From NCBI GenBank assembly GCA_934133165.1, contig CAKPAW010000002.1, forward strand, positions 132,480-196,479: 64,000 nucleotides of DNA. Reading direction: 5' to 3'. Source of the DNA: an uncultured Clostridia bacterium. Lineage in GTDB: Bacteria > Bacillota > Clostridia > TANB77 > CAG-508. Positions 37,362 to 47,150 of the stretch are shown here, piece after piece (position 1 is the first letter of the stretch; every line of letters begins with the position of its first letter). The translations under genes were made by a program, and so were the position numbers. The notes under the pieces are model-generated. The model had not been told where the DNA came from. It ran no database searches and worked only from the letters and a program-made list of their open reading frames with translations.

Positions 37362-37889
37362 ATGAAAATATTAGTATATGGAGCATTTAAAAATGCAGAG
37401 AAAAGCGAAAATTACAAAGAAAAGGTAAAAAAATATTTAAACAATAATGAAAAAAATATTACATATTATATAGACATCGTAAAAAACAACAAATCAGAAA
37501 AAACAAAGTGGTTTGAAATGTTATCTTATTTATTAAAGAAAAATGCAGATATTATAGTAATAAAGAGCATTGAACAATTTAGTAATCTATTTAATTTATC
37601 AGCTCAATATTATATCGAATACTTTAGAAAAAATAAATCGAGAGTGTATTTTTTAGATGATAATATTGATATTTTAAATGAAGAAGAATATATGCAGGCA
37701 ACTTTTAAATTAATATTTTTAGAATGTATGAAATTTGAAAATGATAAAAGAAGTATAAAAGGTCAATGTTTAAGAAACAAAGAAATAGTAGTAGAAGAAT
37801 CAGAAAATATAGATTGTAAAAGATATATATCAGAAAGAATAAAATGGGGAAAAGAAATGAGTAAAAGGCAGAAAGGCGGTAAGAAATAA
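37362..37889 (+). CDS. Degenerate serine-resolvase-like protein beside the recombinase
   Basis: 175 residues that keep the outline of a resolvase N-terminal domain (ILVYGAF opening, NADIIVIKSIEQFSNLF resembling the LTKxxxRFAR region, YFLDDNIDIL), but lack the catalytic serine of the YCRVS motif and the arginines. It overlaps the true recombinase by one base (AATAATG). It may act as a directionality factor or regulatory partner, or be a decayed duplicate. The relationship to resolvases is moderate, judged by pattern only. Confidence 0.5.
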   Translation: MKILVYGAFKNAEKSENYKEKVKKYLNNNEKNITYYIDIVKNNKSEKTKWFEMLSYLLKKNADIIVIKSIEQFSNLFNLSAQYYIEYFRKNKSRVYFLDDNIDILNEEEYMQATFKLIFLECMKFENDKRSIKGQCLRNKEIVVEESENIDCKRYISERIKWGKEMSKRQKGGKK

Positions 37890-39502
37890 TGAAAAGAGTT
37901 GTAGTGTATTGCCGTGTTTCTACCGACCACGAAGATCAAAAAAATTCACTAGAAAATCAAAGACTGTATTTTGAAGAATATGTAAAACAACATAAAGACT
38001 GGAAATTAGTTGAAATATATGCTGATGAAGGTATCAGTGGAACTTCATTAAAAAAAAGAGCAGATTTCAATAGAATGTATAGAGATAGGCTAAAAAATAA
38101 ATATGACATTGTGTTAACAAAGGAAGTTTGTAGATTTGCAAGAAATACAGTAGATACGCTTGAAAAAACAAGAGAATTAAAAAAGCTAGGAATAGAAGTA
38201 AGATTTATTATAGATAATATAAGTACATTCGATACAGATGGAGAATTAAGACTAACAATAATGGCTGGTCTTGCACAAGATGAAAGTAGAAGAATATCAG
38301 AGAGAGTCCAATTTGGTGTTATTCAAAGTATGAAGAAAGGTGTGGCTTTTGGAAATATTGTATATGGCTATGATTTTGTTAGAGATCCAATTACGGGAAA
38401 GAAAACAAAATTAGTTATAAATGAAAAAGAAGCAAAAATAATTAAAGAAATATTTAATATGTATTTATATGAAGGTAAGGGAGCATATACTATTGCTAAA
38501 GAACTAAAAGAAAGAGGTATTGAAATAAAAAGGACAAGAAGCGGAAAAAAATCAACAGATTGGAGAGAAGGTACAATATTAGATATTTTGCAAAATGTTA
38601 AATATATTGGAGATTTAAAACAAAGAAAAACATATACAGTTGATTTCCTAGAACATTCTAAAAAAGAAAATAAAGGAGAAGTTGAATTTATTTATACAAG
38701 TAATCATCATGAGCCAATCATTGATAGAGATTTATTTGAAGCAACGCAGAGAGAATTAAAAAGAAGAAGTGAAATATATAAACATGAAAAAAGTAAATAT
38801 ACAAATAAACATACTTTTTCAGGTAAGTTAGTTTGTGCGTGTTGTGGCTCTTCCTATGTTGGTGGAGAAAATAGAAAAAGAAAAGATGGAACTATTAGAA
38901 AGACCTGGAGATGTTATACTGCAACAAAATACGGAAAAAAACATGAAGAAAATGGACAAGATATAGGATGCAATAACGATAGGGTAAACAATGAAACATT
39001 GAAGATATGTTTTATGAAAGCTTTAAAAGAGGTTCTAATCAATAAAAAAGAAATAAAGAAAGAAACTGAACAATATATAAAACTTGTGCTAAATAAATGT
39101 GGACAAGAAACACAATTAAATGATATACTTGTTAAAGATAAAGAACAATTAATGAAGGAAAGAAGTAGATTACTTGATTTATGCATTAAGGGAATTGTGG
39201 ATGAAGAAACATTTTCTTTGAAAAACAACGAAATAATAGAAAAGATAAATAAAATTGAAATTGAATTAGATTCTCAAAAACAAAAAGTAAGAATGAAAGA
39301 AAATGCAGAAGAAATACTGGAGAAGATTCAAAAGACAATAGATAATATTTTAAATATAAAAAAGTTTAGCAAAAATGTTTGTAAGGAGTTTGTTGATAAG
39401 ATTGTTATATATAATGATAAGAAATTTGATTTTTATTTAAAGGGGTATGACACCTCATTTAATTTTAATGAAGAAAGTAACATTTCATACTTACCGCATT
39501 AG
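37889..39502 (+). CDS. Large serine recombinase (ICE integrase/excisionase, TndX/TnpX type)
   Basis: 537 residues. VVYCRVSTDHEDQKNSLENQ holds the catalytic Ser; DEGISGTSLKKRADF and VCRFARNT follow. A recombinase domain spans about 160-290, a zinc ribbon is at LVCACCGSSYVGG with a later cysteine, and a coiled coil lies at about 400-480. It catalyses integration and excision without accessory homology. It is the last gene of the element, and its final codons CAT-TAG read into the interrupted host gene, so the C-terminus may differ in the excised circle. Confidence 0.92.
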   Translation: MKRVVVYCRVSTDHEDQKNSLENQRLYFEEYVKQHKDWKLVEIYADEGISGTSLKKRADFNRMYRDRLKNKYDIVLTKEVCRFARNTVDTLEKTRELKKLGIEVRFIIDNISTFDTDGELRLTIMAGLAQDESRRISERVQFGVIQSMKKGVAFGNIVYGYDFVRDPITGKKTKLVINEKEAKIIKEIFNMYLYEGKGAYTIAKELKERGIEIKRTRSGKKSTDWREGTILDILQNVKYIGDLKQRKTYTVDFLEHSKKENKGEVEFIYTSNHHEPIIDRDLFEATQRELKRRSEIYKHEKSKYTNKHTFSGKLVCACCGSSYVGGENRKRKDGTIRKTWRCYTATKYGKKHEENGQDIGCNNDRVNNETLKICFMKALKEVLINKKEIKKETEQYIKLVLNKCGQETQLNDILVKDKEQLMKERSRLLDLCIKGIVDEETFSLKNNEIIEKINKIEIELDSQKQKVRMKENAEEILEKIQKTIDNILNIKKFSKNVCKEFVDKIVIYNDKKFDFYLKGYDTSFNFNEESNISYLPH

Positions 39503-39503
39503 T
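39490..39503 (+). other. Right end of the ICE / attachment junction in a pilin-like gene
   Basis: From GCATTAGTA (39496) onward the sequence matches the intact paralogue at 40416-40424; upstream of it the match stops and recombinase sequence begins. The break falls in the codons for the ITLVALV part of the pilin signal. The matching left junction is not in the window. Confidence 0.75.
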
Positions 39504-40209
39504 AGTAACAATAATAGTACTAATAATTTTAGCAGGAATAAGTATAAATTTAATATTAGGAGACAATGGAATAATAACAATTGCTAAAAAAGCAAAAGAA
39601 AATACAGAACTAGCAAAAGTTGAAGAAGAAACTGAATTAAATGAGTTATATGCTCAACTAGAAAATAATGGTGAAACTTCTGGAGAAATCACTTATGATG
39701 CAATTGCAAAATTAAAAGAATTTAAAACAGCAATAGCAAACTATATAGAAGAAGCAGGAGGTATAAAGCCAGAAGTATCTGCCGAAACATCAGTTTTTGG
39801 GGATAATATAAAAGGAATATTAAAGGAAGTAACAAAAGATGCAACTGCAACTGCTGAAGATATAGCAGAAGGAAAAACAGCATATGTCAATGGTAATAAA
39901 ATAATAGGAAATAAAAATGAAGTACAAATGAAGACATATAATAATGACAATATTACACTTACAACTACAGAACAAACTATTGATATGGGATTTAAACCCA
40001 AATTTGTTGTTGTAAGAGATAAGTATTCTACATCTTGGATTATGTATGATGAAAGTTATAGTGATAAATATTATATGGGCAATTATAGTGCTACAATAGA
40101 TACACCATTAGCTTTTGGAAGTAGTTCTATAATATTAAAATTGACAGATAATGGAATAAGTGTAACTTGGTATGGAACAGCTTATGGAGCAATCCATGCA
40201 GTGGGATAA
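39496..40209 (+). pseudogene. Pilin-like gene cut by ICE insertion (3' part)
   Basis: The frame from 39496 reads ALVVTIIVLIILAGISINLILGDNGIITIAKKAKE, nearly the same as residues 11-45 of the paralogue at 40386, then a shared TYDAIAKLKEFKTAIAN region and a different C-terminal domain (FVVVRDKYSTSWIMYDES). The start codon and first ten residues are missing; an in-frame TAA lies at 39478 and no normal start precedes the junction. It is presumably silent unless the element excises. The protein probably resembled a type IV pilin-like surface subunit. Confidence 0.8.
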
Positions 40210-40385
40210 AAAGTAATTTAATATTTTTTCTATATTTTGGAAAAAATATTAAATTATTGATAAAATAAAAACGTACTAATAAAATTATTAAAATATAGTA
40301 ATAATTAAATAACATAAAATTAATTGATTTTGTTTAATATTATTTATAAAATTCTACTAAAAGTAAAGAAGGAGAACAAAAGAAA

Positions 40386-41123
40386 ATGAAAAGGGAAAAA
40401 GGAATAACATTAGTTGCATTAGTAATAACAATAATAGTACTAATAATTTTAGCAGGAATAAGCATAAATTTAGTTTTAGGAGACAATGGAATAATAACAA
40501 TTGCTAAAAAAGCAAAAGAAAATACAGAACTTGCAAGAATTGAAGAAGAAACTGAATTAAATGAATTATATACTCAATTTGAAATAGAGGGTTCGAATTC
40601 AGGAAATCTACCATATGATTCAATAGCAAAACTAACTGAATTTAAAACAGCAATAGCAAATGCAATAGAAGAAGCAGGAGGTATAAAGCCAGATACTTCA
40701 GCTGAAGCAACTATATTTGCAGATAATATTAAAGGAATATTAAAAGAAGTAACAAAAAATGCAACAGCAACTGCTGAAGATATAGCAGAAGGAAAAACAG
40801 CATATGTTAATGGTAATAAAATAATAGGAACTGTACAAAAAAATTCAGAAGGATATGGAAATATATATTATCAACAAGGATATCGTGCATGGATAGATGT
40901 AAGATTTTTAAATACTATGACTTACACTGGTACAGGAACAGGAAATAATATTAATCAAATTTGGGGTATGCTAGGAGAAGAAAATAAATACGCTTATGAT
41001 ACAGGTAAAATAATACACAATATTACAACGCCAAATAGCCAAAAACAAACAATAGATTTGAGTTCTTGGGATTATATAGAAATGTATTGCTTGGGAGGAG
41101 CAAAAAATATAGAATTTAAATAG
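40386..41123 (+). CDS. Pilin-like surface protein (intact paralogue)
   Basis: 245 residues, GGAGAA ribosome site. KREKGITLVALVITIIVLIILAG is a prepilin-type signal (cleavage after Gly6, no Glu at mature position 5), then a conserved KAKENTELARIEEETELNELY helix and a linker with KGILKEVTKNATATAEDIAEGKTAYVNG. The last 85 residues form a unique domain. It is a tandem paralogue of the interrupted gene; such genes are abundant in gut Clostridia, and the DGR target has the same N-terminal type. Confidence 0.8.
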   Translation: MKREKGITLVALVITIIVLIILAGISINLVLGDNGIITIAKKAKENTELARIEEETELNELYTQFEIEGSNSGNLPYDSIAKLTEFKTAIANAIEEAGGIKPDTSAEATIFADNIKGILKEVTKNATATAEDIAEGKTAYVNGNKIIGTVQKNSEGYGNIYYQQGYRAWIDVRFLNTMTYTGTGTGNNINQIWGMLGEENKYAYDTGKIIHNITTPNSQKQTIDLSSWDYIEMYCLGGAKNIEFK

Positions 41124-41202
41124 AATTATTAAATAAAAATCAAATTATCTCTTCTAAATTTACAAACTTCATGATACAATTAAACAAAAAATGGAGATAA
41201 AA

Positions 41203-43258
41203 ATGCAAGAATTAGAAAAAGAAATTCAATTTATAAAAGGAGTAGGTCCAAACAGAGCAAAACTTTTAAATAGATTAGGAATAAATACTTTAGAAGATTT
41301 AATTACATATTATCCAAGAGATTATGAAGATAGAAGCAAGCCTAAAATGATTGCTTCTTTAGTTGATGGAGAAGAAGCCCTAATAGAAGCAATGGTAGTA
41401 AGCAGAATGAGTGAACAAAGAATTCGTAAAAATATGGCTATTTATAAACTAATAGTAAGAGATGAAACTGGAACTTGCGTTCTTACATGGTTTAATCAAA
41501 GTTATCTAAAAAATAAATTTGTACTAGGACAAAAATATAAATTTTATGGGAAAGTATCTATCAAATATGGAAAGATAGAAATGAACTCACCTGTTTATGA
41601 TAGTGAAGAGAACAATAAAAATACAGGGAAAATTATACCTCTTTACCCAGCAACATTTGGTTTATACCAAACTACAATAAGACAAGTTATGGAAAATGGC
41701 TTAAAAGTAGTAAATGAAGAAAAATTATTAGAAGAAACTCTTCCAGATTATATAATGAAAGAATACAAGTTGGAAGACGTAAACACAGCAATTAATCAAA
41801 TTCATTTTCCAAAAGATTTTACAGAATTTGAAAAAGCAAGAAAACGTTTAGTTTTTGAAGAATTACTTTCTATGCAACTAGCATTAATAAGCCTAAAAAA
41901 TAGGTACACAAAGGAAGAAAAGGGTATTAGTTTTAGTAAAGATGTAAAAATATCTACAGTAATAAATGACTTACCATTTAGATTAACAAAAGCACAATTA
42001 AAGGTTTTAGAAGAAATAGATAATGATATGGAAAACGAGAAAGCTATGAATAGACTTCTTCAAGGAGATGTTGGATCACGGAAAAACTGTTGTTGCAATG
42101 TGTGCAGCTTATAAAGCAGTAAAATGTGGATACCAAGTAGCAATAATGGCACCAACAGCAATACTTGCAAGTCAACATTTAGAATCATTTAATGATATAT
42201 TAGAAAAATATGGAATAAAATGCGAATTACTAATAGGAAGTGTTACTAAAAAGAAAAAAGAAGAAATTTTAGAAAAGCTAAAAAATGGAGAAATAGATGT
42301 ATTAATTGGAACACATGCTTTATTAGAAGAAAATGTAGTATTTAAAAATTTAGGTTTAGTTGTAACAGATGAGCAACATCGTTTTGGAGTAAGACAAAGA
42401 GCTACTATAAGTCAAAAGGGAGAAAATCCAGATGTATTAGTTATGACAGCAACTCCAATTCCAAGAACATTAGCATTAATTTTATATGGTGACTTAGACA
42501 TATCTATAATAGACGAACTTCCACCAAACAGAAAGAAAATAGATACATATGCAGTTACAAAATCTATGGAAGAGAGAATTAATAACTTTATAAAAAAACA
42601 AATAGATGAAGGTAGACAAGTGTACGTTGTCTGCCCATTGGTAGAAGAAACAGAAGAAATAGATGCAAAAGCAGTGTTAGAGCTTACAGAAAAATATAAA
42701 AATGAAATATTTAAAAATTATAGAGTAGAATATCTTCATGGAAAAATGAGGCCAAAAGAGAAAGATGCTATTATGCAAGAATTTAAAGAGGAAAACATAG
42801 ACATACTTATTTCAACAACAGTTATAGAAGTAGGAGTAAATGTTCCTAATGCAAGTATAATGGTAGTTGAAAATGCAGAAAGATTTGGATTAGCACAACT
42901 TCACCAATTAAGAGGAAGAGTAGGACGTGGAGAATATAAGTCTTATTGTATTTTAAAATATGATAGTAAGTCTGATGTAGTAAGACAAAGAATGAAAACT
43001 ATGCAAGAGACAAATGATGGATTTGTTATTGCAGAAAAAGATTTAGAGTTAAGAGGAAGTGGAGAGTTTTTTGGGACAAGGCAACATGGACTTCCAGAAC
43101 TTAAAATAGCAAATCTTTTCGAAGATATGCCTACATTAAAAATGGTACAAAGTTTAGCAATAAAAATAGAACAAGAAGATCCAAAACTAGAGCTTGAAAA
43201 AAATAAACCACTAAAAGAGCTAGTTGGTAAGAAATTTACAGATAGAATTGAAATATAA
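41203..43258 (+). CDS. recG: ATP-dependent DNA helicase RecG, +1 frameshift at 42079
   Basis: ATG 41203 has GGAG 8 bp upstream. Joined over CGGA (42079-42082) the product is 684 residues, normal for RecG: wedge/OB domain (FIKGVGPNRAKLLNRLGI, TCVLTWFNQ), LQGDVGSGKTVVAMCA (Walker A spanning the shift), VTDEQHRFGVRQR (DEQH box), TATPIPRTL, and QLHQLRGRVGRG (motif VI). It regresses stalled forks and unwinds branched DNA. The shift lies in the invariant Gly of the P-loop, so without correct decoding no active helicase can be made. Confidence 0.95.
42079..42082 (+). other. CGGA +1 frameshift site 9 (recG P-loop)
   Basis: Frame GGA-TCA-CGG; skipping the C gives D-V-G-S-G-K-T, the Walker A motif. 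Confidence 0.92.
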
Positions 43259-43303
43259 AAAATACTAATTTATAAATAAATTATAATGAAAGCAATAAAA
43301 AAC

Positions 43304-43355
43304 CAGAATCAAGATTTTGTATGCAGTTTACACTGCGTACAAAATCTTGATTCTG
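43304..43355. terminator. 24-bp hairpin between recG and the lon-like gene
   Basis: CAGAATCAAGATTTTGTATGCAGT pairs with its complement around a TTAC loop (one G-U wobble). It separates two convergent genes. The T tract is modest, so it may act in both directions. Confidence 0.75.
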
Positions 43356-43380
43356 CCATATTTATCTAAGAAAGCTTATA

Positions 43381-45768
43381 TTACATATCTTTACTTAATT
43401 TAGCATATTTTTTTAACTTCTCATATGCTAAATAATTTATTGAGCCAGCAGGGAAGTGACCATTTGCATCTTTCTTACCAGCAGGTACACCTGTTAAAAT
43501 TTCAATTCCTTCTTCAATAGTAGAAATAGCATAAATATGGAATTTTTTATTTTTAACAGCTTCTATAATTTCATCAGATAAGCTTAAATTTTGTACATTT
43601 TGTACTGGAATCATAACACCATGATTTCCATCTAATCCTCTCATTTTACATACTTGATAGAATCCTTCAATTTTATCATTTACTCCACCAATTGGTTGAA
43701 TTTCACCTTTTTGGTTAACAGAGCCAGTAACAGCCATAGATTGATTAATAGGAATTCCAGATAAGCTAGACAAAATTGCATATAATTCTGTACTAGAAGC
43801 ACTATCACCATCTACACCATTATATAATTGTTCAAAACAAATACTAGCTGTAAGAGATAGAGGAAAATCTTGAGCAAACATTTCGCCTAAATAACCACTT
43901 AAAATCAAAACACCCTTAGAATGTGAAGAACCAGAAAGTTCAACTTCTCTTTCGATATTTACAATTCCGGTTTTGCCCATATATGTGTTAGCAGTGATTT
44001 TTACAGGTTTTCCAAAAGTATAGTCACCAATTGTCATAACAGTAAGACCATTTATTTGACCAACTTTACTTCCAGTTGTTTCAATAAGCAAAGTGTTTTC
44101 TTTTATCATTTCCATATATTTAGCATCATATTTTTTTACTCTTTCAATTCTTTCTTTTAAAGCAATATCTATATAATCCGCAGTTACTAATTTCTTTTTA
44201 TCCATTTGAGCCCAAGTAGCAGCTTCACCAACAACTTGTGAAATATCTGTAAATCTAGTAGAAATTTTTTCTTTATCTCCTGAAATTTTAGAAGCATATT
44301 CTACAACTTTTACAACGGCTTCTTTATCTAAATGAGGAAGTTCTTCTTGCTCACAAAAACCATGAATGAATTGTGCAAGTTTATTCATATTTTCTTCATT
44401 TAAAGGAGCATCTTCTGCAAATTCTACTTTAACTTTAAATAATTTTCTAAAGTCACTATCCATAGCAAGTAAAGATTGATAAATAGAGTCGTTTCCGACC
44501 ATTATTACTTTTACATCTAAAGGAATAGGTTCAGGTTTTAAAGAAATCATAACCATTGAAGAACGTTGATCAGCAGTGTTTTCAATAGAAAGTTGCTTTA
44601 TACGTAAGGCTTTCTTTAAAGCTTCATAACAGATACCATTAGCAAGTAAATCTTTAGCTTGAAAAATTATATAACCACCATTAGCAATTTGAAGTAGACC
44701 AGGTTTTAACATTGTATAATCTGTTTTTAATGCACCATAATAATTTTCATATTCCAACTTACCGAAAATATTATGATAAGAATAGTTAGAGTCCATAATA
44801 ACTGGAGCACCTTCTAAATTGCTATTATCTACAAATAAATTTACACGATAGTTAAGCCAAGGTTTTGGAGATTCTTGTCTAGGACCAGCTTGTTGTTGAT
44901 TTTGATTTTTAGAATCATCTGATGTAAATATAGAAATATTTTTTAATATGTCCTGCTTAATATCTGTTAAAAATTTATTAACTTTTTTATTTCTTTTATA
45001 TTTATTTTTAATGTAATTTATATGTGAATTAACAGTAAGAAGAGCGATATTAGCTTGCCATTCTTCTAAATGTTTATCAGAAGCTCTTTCTATTTCTTTA
45101 ATTTTAGCGATTACTTCCATAATTTGTTCTTGAACTATACCAGATTTTTCTTCAAATTGTTTTTTTACATCATCATCTAATTTATCAAATTCTTCTTCTT
45201 CAATAGTTTTTCCATCTATAACAGGCATCATATAAATACCATTTTGAGCAGATTTTACTTGAAAACCATGTTTGCCAGCATCTTCATTTAATTTTTCTAA
45301 TAAAGAAGTTCTTTTTTGTTCAAAATCTTGTCTAATTAAATTTTTTTCTTTTTCAAAGTCATCATTATTAAAAGTGCTTTTAATGTCACTTTTTATTTCT
45401 TTAATAAATGTATCCATAGTTTCTTTAAATTCTTTTCCTTGTCCAGCAGGAAAAGAAACAGCTATAGGTTCATTTGGATTATCAAAATTATAAATATAAC
45501 ACCAGTCAGAAGGAGTTTTTTGTTTCTTAGATATTTTATCTAAATAATTTTTAGCATACATAGTTTTGCCTACGCCACTAGGTCCTTCTAGATATAAGTT
45601 ATAACCTTTTATATCTACATTAACTCCGAACTCTAAAGCTTTAATTCCACGTTCTTGACCAATACCTGTAACAATAGGAGTTAGTTCAGAAGTGTCGCTA
45701 AATTTAAAAGTGTTTGGATTACATGTTATTTTTAAATCTTGGTAAGATAATTCATTTTTCTTTTTCAT
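43381..45768 (-). CDS. Lon-type ATP-dependent protease (AAA_32/LonB-like)
   Basis: 795 residues. LEGPSGVGKTMYAKNYL (Walker A near 60) opens the N-terminal AAA part, a helical insertion spans about 130-290, IIFQAKDLL and MVMISLKPEP lie mid-protein, and the C-terminal Lon domain carries VDGDSASSTELYAILSSLSG (catalytic Ser) and GGVNDKIEGFYQVC (catalytic Lys). The architecture is that of the Lon-like proteases with an AAA_32 region rather than classical LonA. It degrades damaged or regulatory proteins. Convergent with recG. Confidence 0.9.
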   Translation of the reverse strand: MKKKNELSYQDLKITCNPNTFKFSDTSELTPIVTGIGQERGIKALEFGVNVDIKGYNLYLEGPSGVGKTMYAKNYLDKISKKQKTPSDWCYIYNFDNPNEPIAVSFPAGQGKEFKETMDTFIKEIKSDIKSTFNNDDFEKEKNLIRQDFEQKRTSLLEKLNEDAGKHGFQVKSAQNGIYMMPVIDGKTIEEEEFDKLDDDVKKQFEEKSGIVQEQIMEVIAKIKEIERASDKHLEEWQANIALLTVNSHINYIKNKYKRNKKVNKFLTDIKQDILKNISIFTSDDSKNQNQQQAGPRQESPKPWLNYRVNLFVDNSNLEGAPVIMDSNYSYHNIFGKLEYENYYGALKTDYTMLKPGLLQIANGGYIIFQAKDLLANGICYEALKKALRIKQLSIENTADQRSSMVMISLKPEPIPLDVKVIMVGNDSIYQSLLAMDSDFRKLFKVKVEFAEDAPLNEENMNKLAQFIHGFCEQEELPHLDKEAVVKVVEYASKISGDKEKISTRFTDISQVVGEAATWAQMDKKKLVTADYIDIALKERIERVKKYDAKYMEMIKENTLLIETTGSKVGQINGLTVMTIGDYTFGKPVKITANTYMGKTGIVNIEREVELSGSSHSKGVLILSGYLGEMFAQDFPLSLTASICFEQLYNGVDGDSASSTELYAILSSLSGIPINQSMAVTGSVNQKGEIQPIGGVNDKIEGFYQVCKMRGLDGNHGVMIPVQNVQNLSLSDEIIEAVKNKKFHIYAISTIEEGIEILTGVPAGKKDANGHFPAGSINYLAYEKLKKYAKLSKDM

Positions 45769-45843
45769 TTGTTTCTCCTTTCAAATTGTAAAAAATTTTA
45801 CAAGTATATATATTTTGTATACAATATCATTTGTTATAAAAAA

Positions 45844-46293
45844 TTAAAAAGTATATGTCATTAAAATAGCTGTATTACCATTTTTATAATAATTTTTTCT
45901 TTTACCAACTTCTTTAAATTCAAAGTCTGTATAAAGTTTGATTGCTGGCAAATTATTTTCGTCTACTTCAAGAGTAATTGTTTTACAATTTTGTTCTTCG
46001 GCTATAGTAATTAATTCATTTAATAAAAACTTAGCAAAACCTTGATTTCTTTTATCTTTTTTAGTTACTATATTCATTATATCTGCTTCATCTAGTATAA
46101 TTTTAATACCACCAAATGAAACAATTTCATTTTCATATTTTAAAACTAAATACATAGAATTAGTATTTGCAAGTTCTTCTTTAAATATTTCAAAATTCCA
46201 AAAATCATCAAAATCTGTTTGTAAATTTTTTTTTATCTGCTTCAAATCATTAAGCATCATTGTAGAAATTTCTATCTTTGTAATATCTATCAT
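45844..46293 (-). CDS. rimI: GNAT acetyltransferase, RimI-like
   Basis: 149 residues with a GNAT fold: ADIMNIVTKKDKRNQGFAKFLLNELI (acetyl-CoA-binding RxxGxA loop) and TLEVDENNLPAIKLYTDFEFKEVGKRKNYY (motif B). Directly downstream of tsaB with no gap, the usual tsaE-tsaB-rimI cluster, which supports RimI (N-terminal acetylation of S18 and possibly other proteins). Confidence 0.88.
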   Translation of the reverse strand: MIDITKIEISTMMLNDLKQIKKNLQTDFDDFWNFEIFKEELANTNSMYLVLKYENEIVSFGGIKIILDEADIMNIVTKKDKRNQGFAKFLLNELITIAEEQNCKTITLEVDENNLPAIKLYTDFEFKEVGKRKNYYKNGNTAILMTYTF

Positions 46294-47007
46294 TTATTTT
46301 TCTCCTTCTAAAGCTCGTTCAGCTTGAGATTTCCTTAAATAAAGTGGAGTAATAGAATTTGAATCTCCAAAGTTTCCATTTTTATAATGGTAATATCCTG
46401 CTATACCAATACTATTTGCTGTTTGCTTATTGTGTACATCCTCAACAAAAGTAGCTTTTGAAAAATGTTCTAATAATTTATACTGATGTTTTTCAGCACC
46501 ATCTCCAACAAACAAGATAGAAGTAGAGTGGTATTTTTTTAATAAAGCTATCATTTCATCAATATTTTTAGCATCTAAATTTTCTACCAATTCAAAATGA
46601 TTATTCAACTTTTTAAATAACCCAAAATAAACATTATCATTTTTTGCATCTAAAATAGAACAAACCAAATCGGCATCATTTGTAAAATTAGATGCAAGTG
46701 TATTATAAGCTAAGCTTTCTAAAGAACTTACACTTACAATAGGCACATTTGTAACATCACAAAATGCTTTCACAGTAGATACGCCAATACGTACGCCAGT
46801 AAAAGAACCAGGACCAACAGAGCAAGCATAAAAGGCAAAATCTTTTAGAGTAAGATTAGTTTGTTTTAAAATTTCGTCAACTAAAGGCATAAGTTTTTGT
46901 GAATGAGTGAGTTCATTTTCTATGTGTTTTTCAATTATAACATCTGTGTCTTCTAAAACTGCAACAGAGCATATTTTAGAAGAAGTATCTAAGCTTAAAA
47001 TTTTCAA
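46294..47007 (-). CDS. tsaB: tRNA t6A biosynthesis protein TsaB
   Basis: 237 residues; starts KILSLDTSSKICSVAVLE and contains ACSVGPGSFTGVRIGVSTVKAFC, the TsaB hallmark of the ASKHA fold. It partners TsaD and TsaE in making threonylcarbamoyl-adenosine at position 37 of ANN-decoding tRNAs. The end of the gene meets the rimI start, so they are coupled. Confidence 0.95.
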   Translation of the reverse strand: MKILSLDTSSKICSVAVLEDTDVIIEKHIENELTHSQKLMPLVDEILKQTNLTLKDFAFYACSVGPGSFTGVRIGVSTVKAFCDVTNVPIVSVSSLESLAYNTLASNFTNDADLVCSILDAKNDNVYFGLFKKLNNHFELVENLDAKNIDEMIALLKKYHSTSILFVGDGAEKHQYKLLEHFSKATFVEDVHNKQTANSIGIAGYYHYKNGNFGDSNSITPLYLRKSQAERALEGEK

Positions 47008-47150
47008 AATTAATTACCTTCTTTTTTATAATTATTCAACATTATTCTATATTAATAGACAAGATTTGTAAACCTTTTTAAGGAAAATAAAGTTTACAAA
47101 TGTGTGACAAGAATATGTAGTTTTTATTACAAAAATAAAGAAAATGCATT

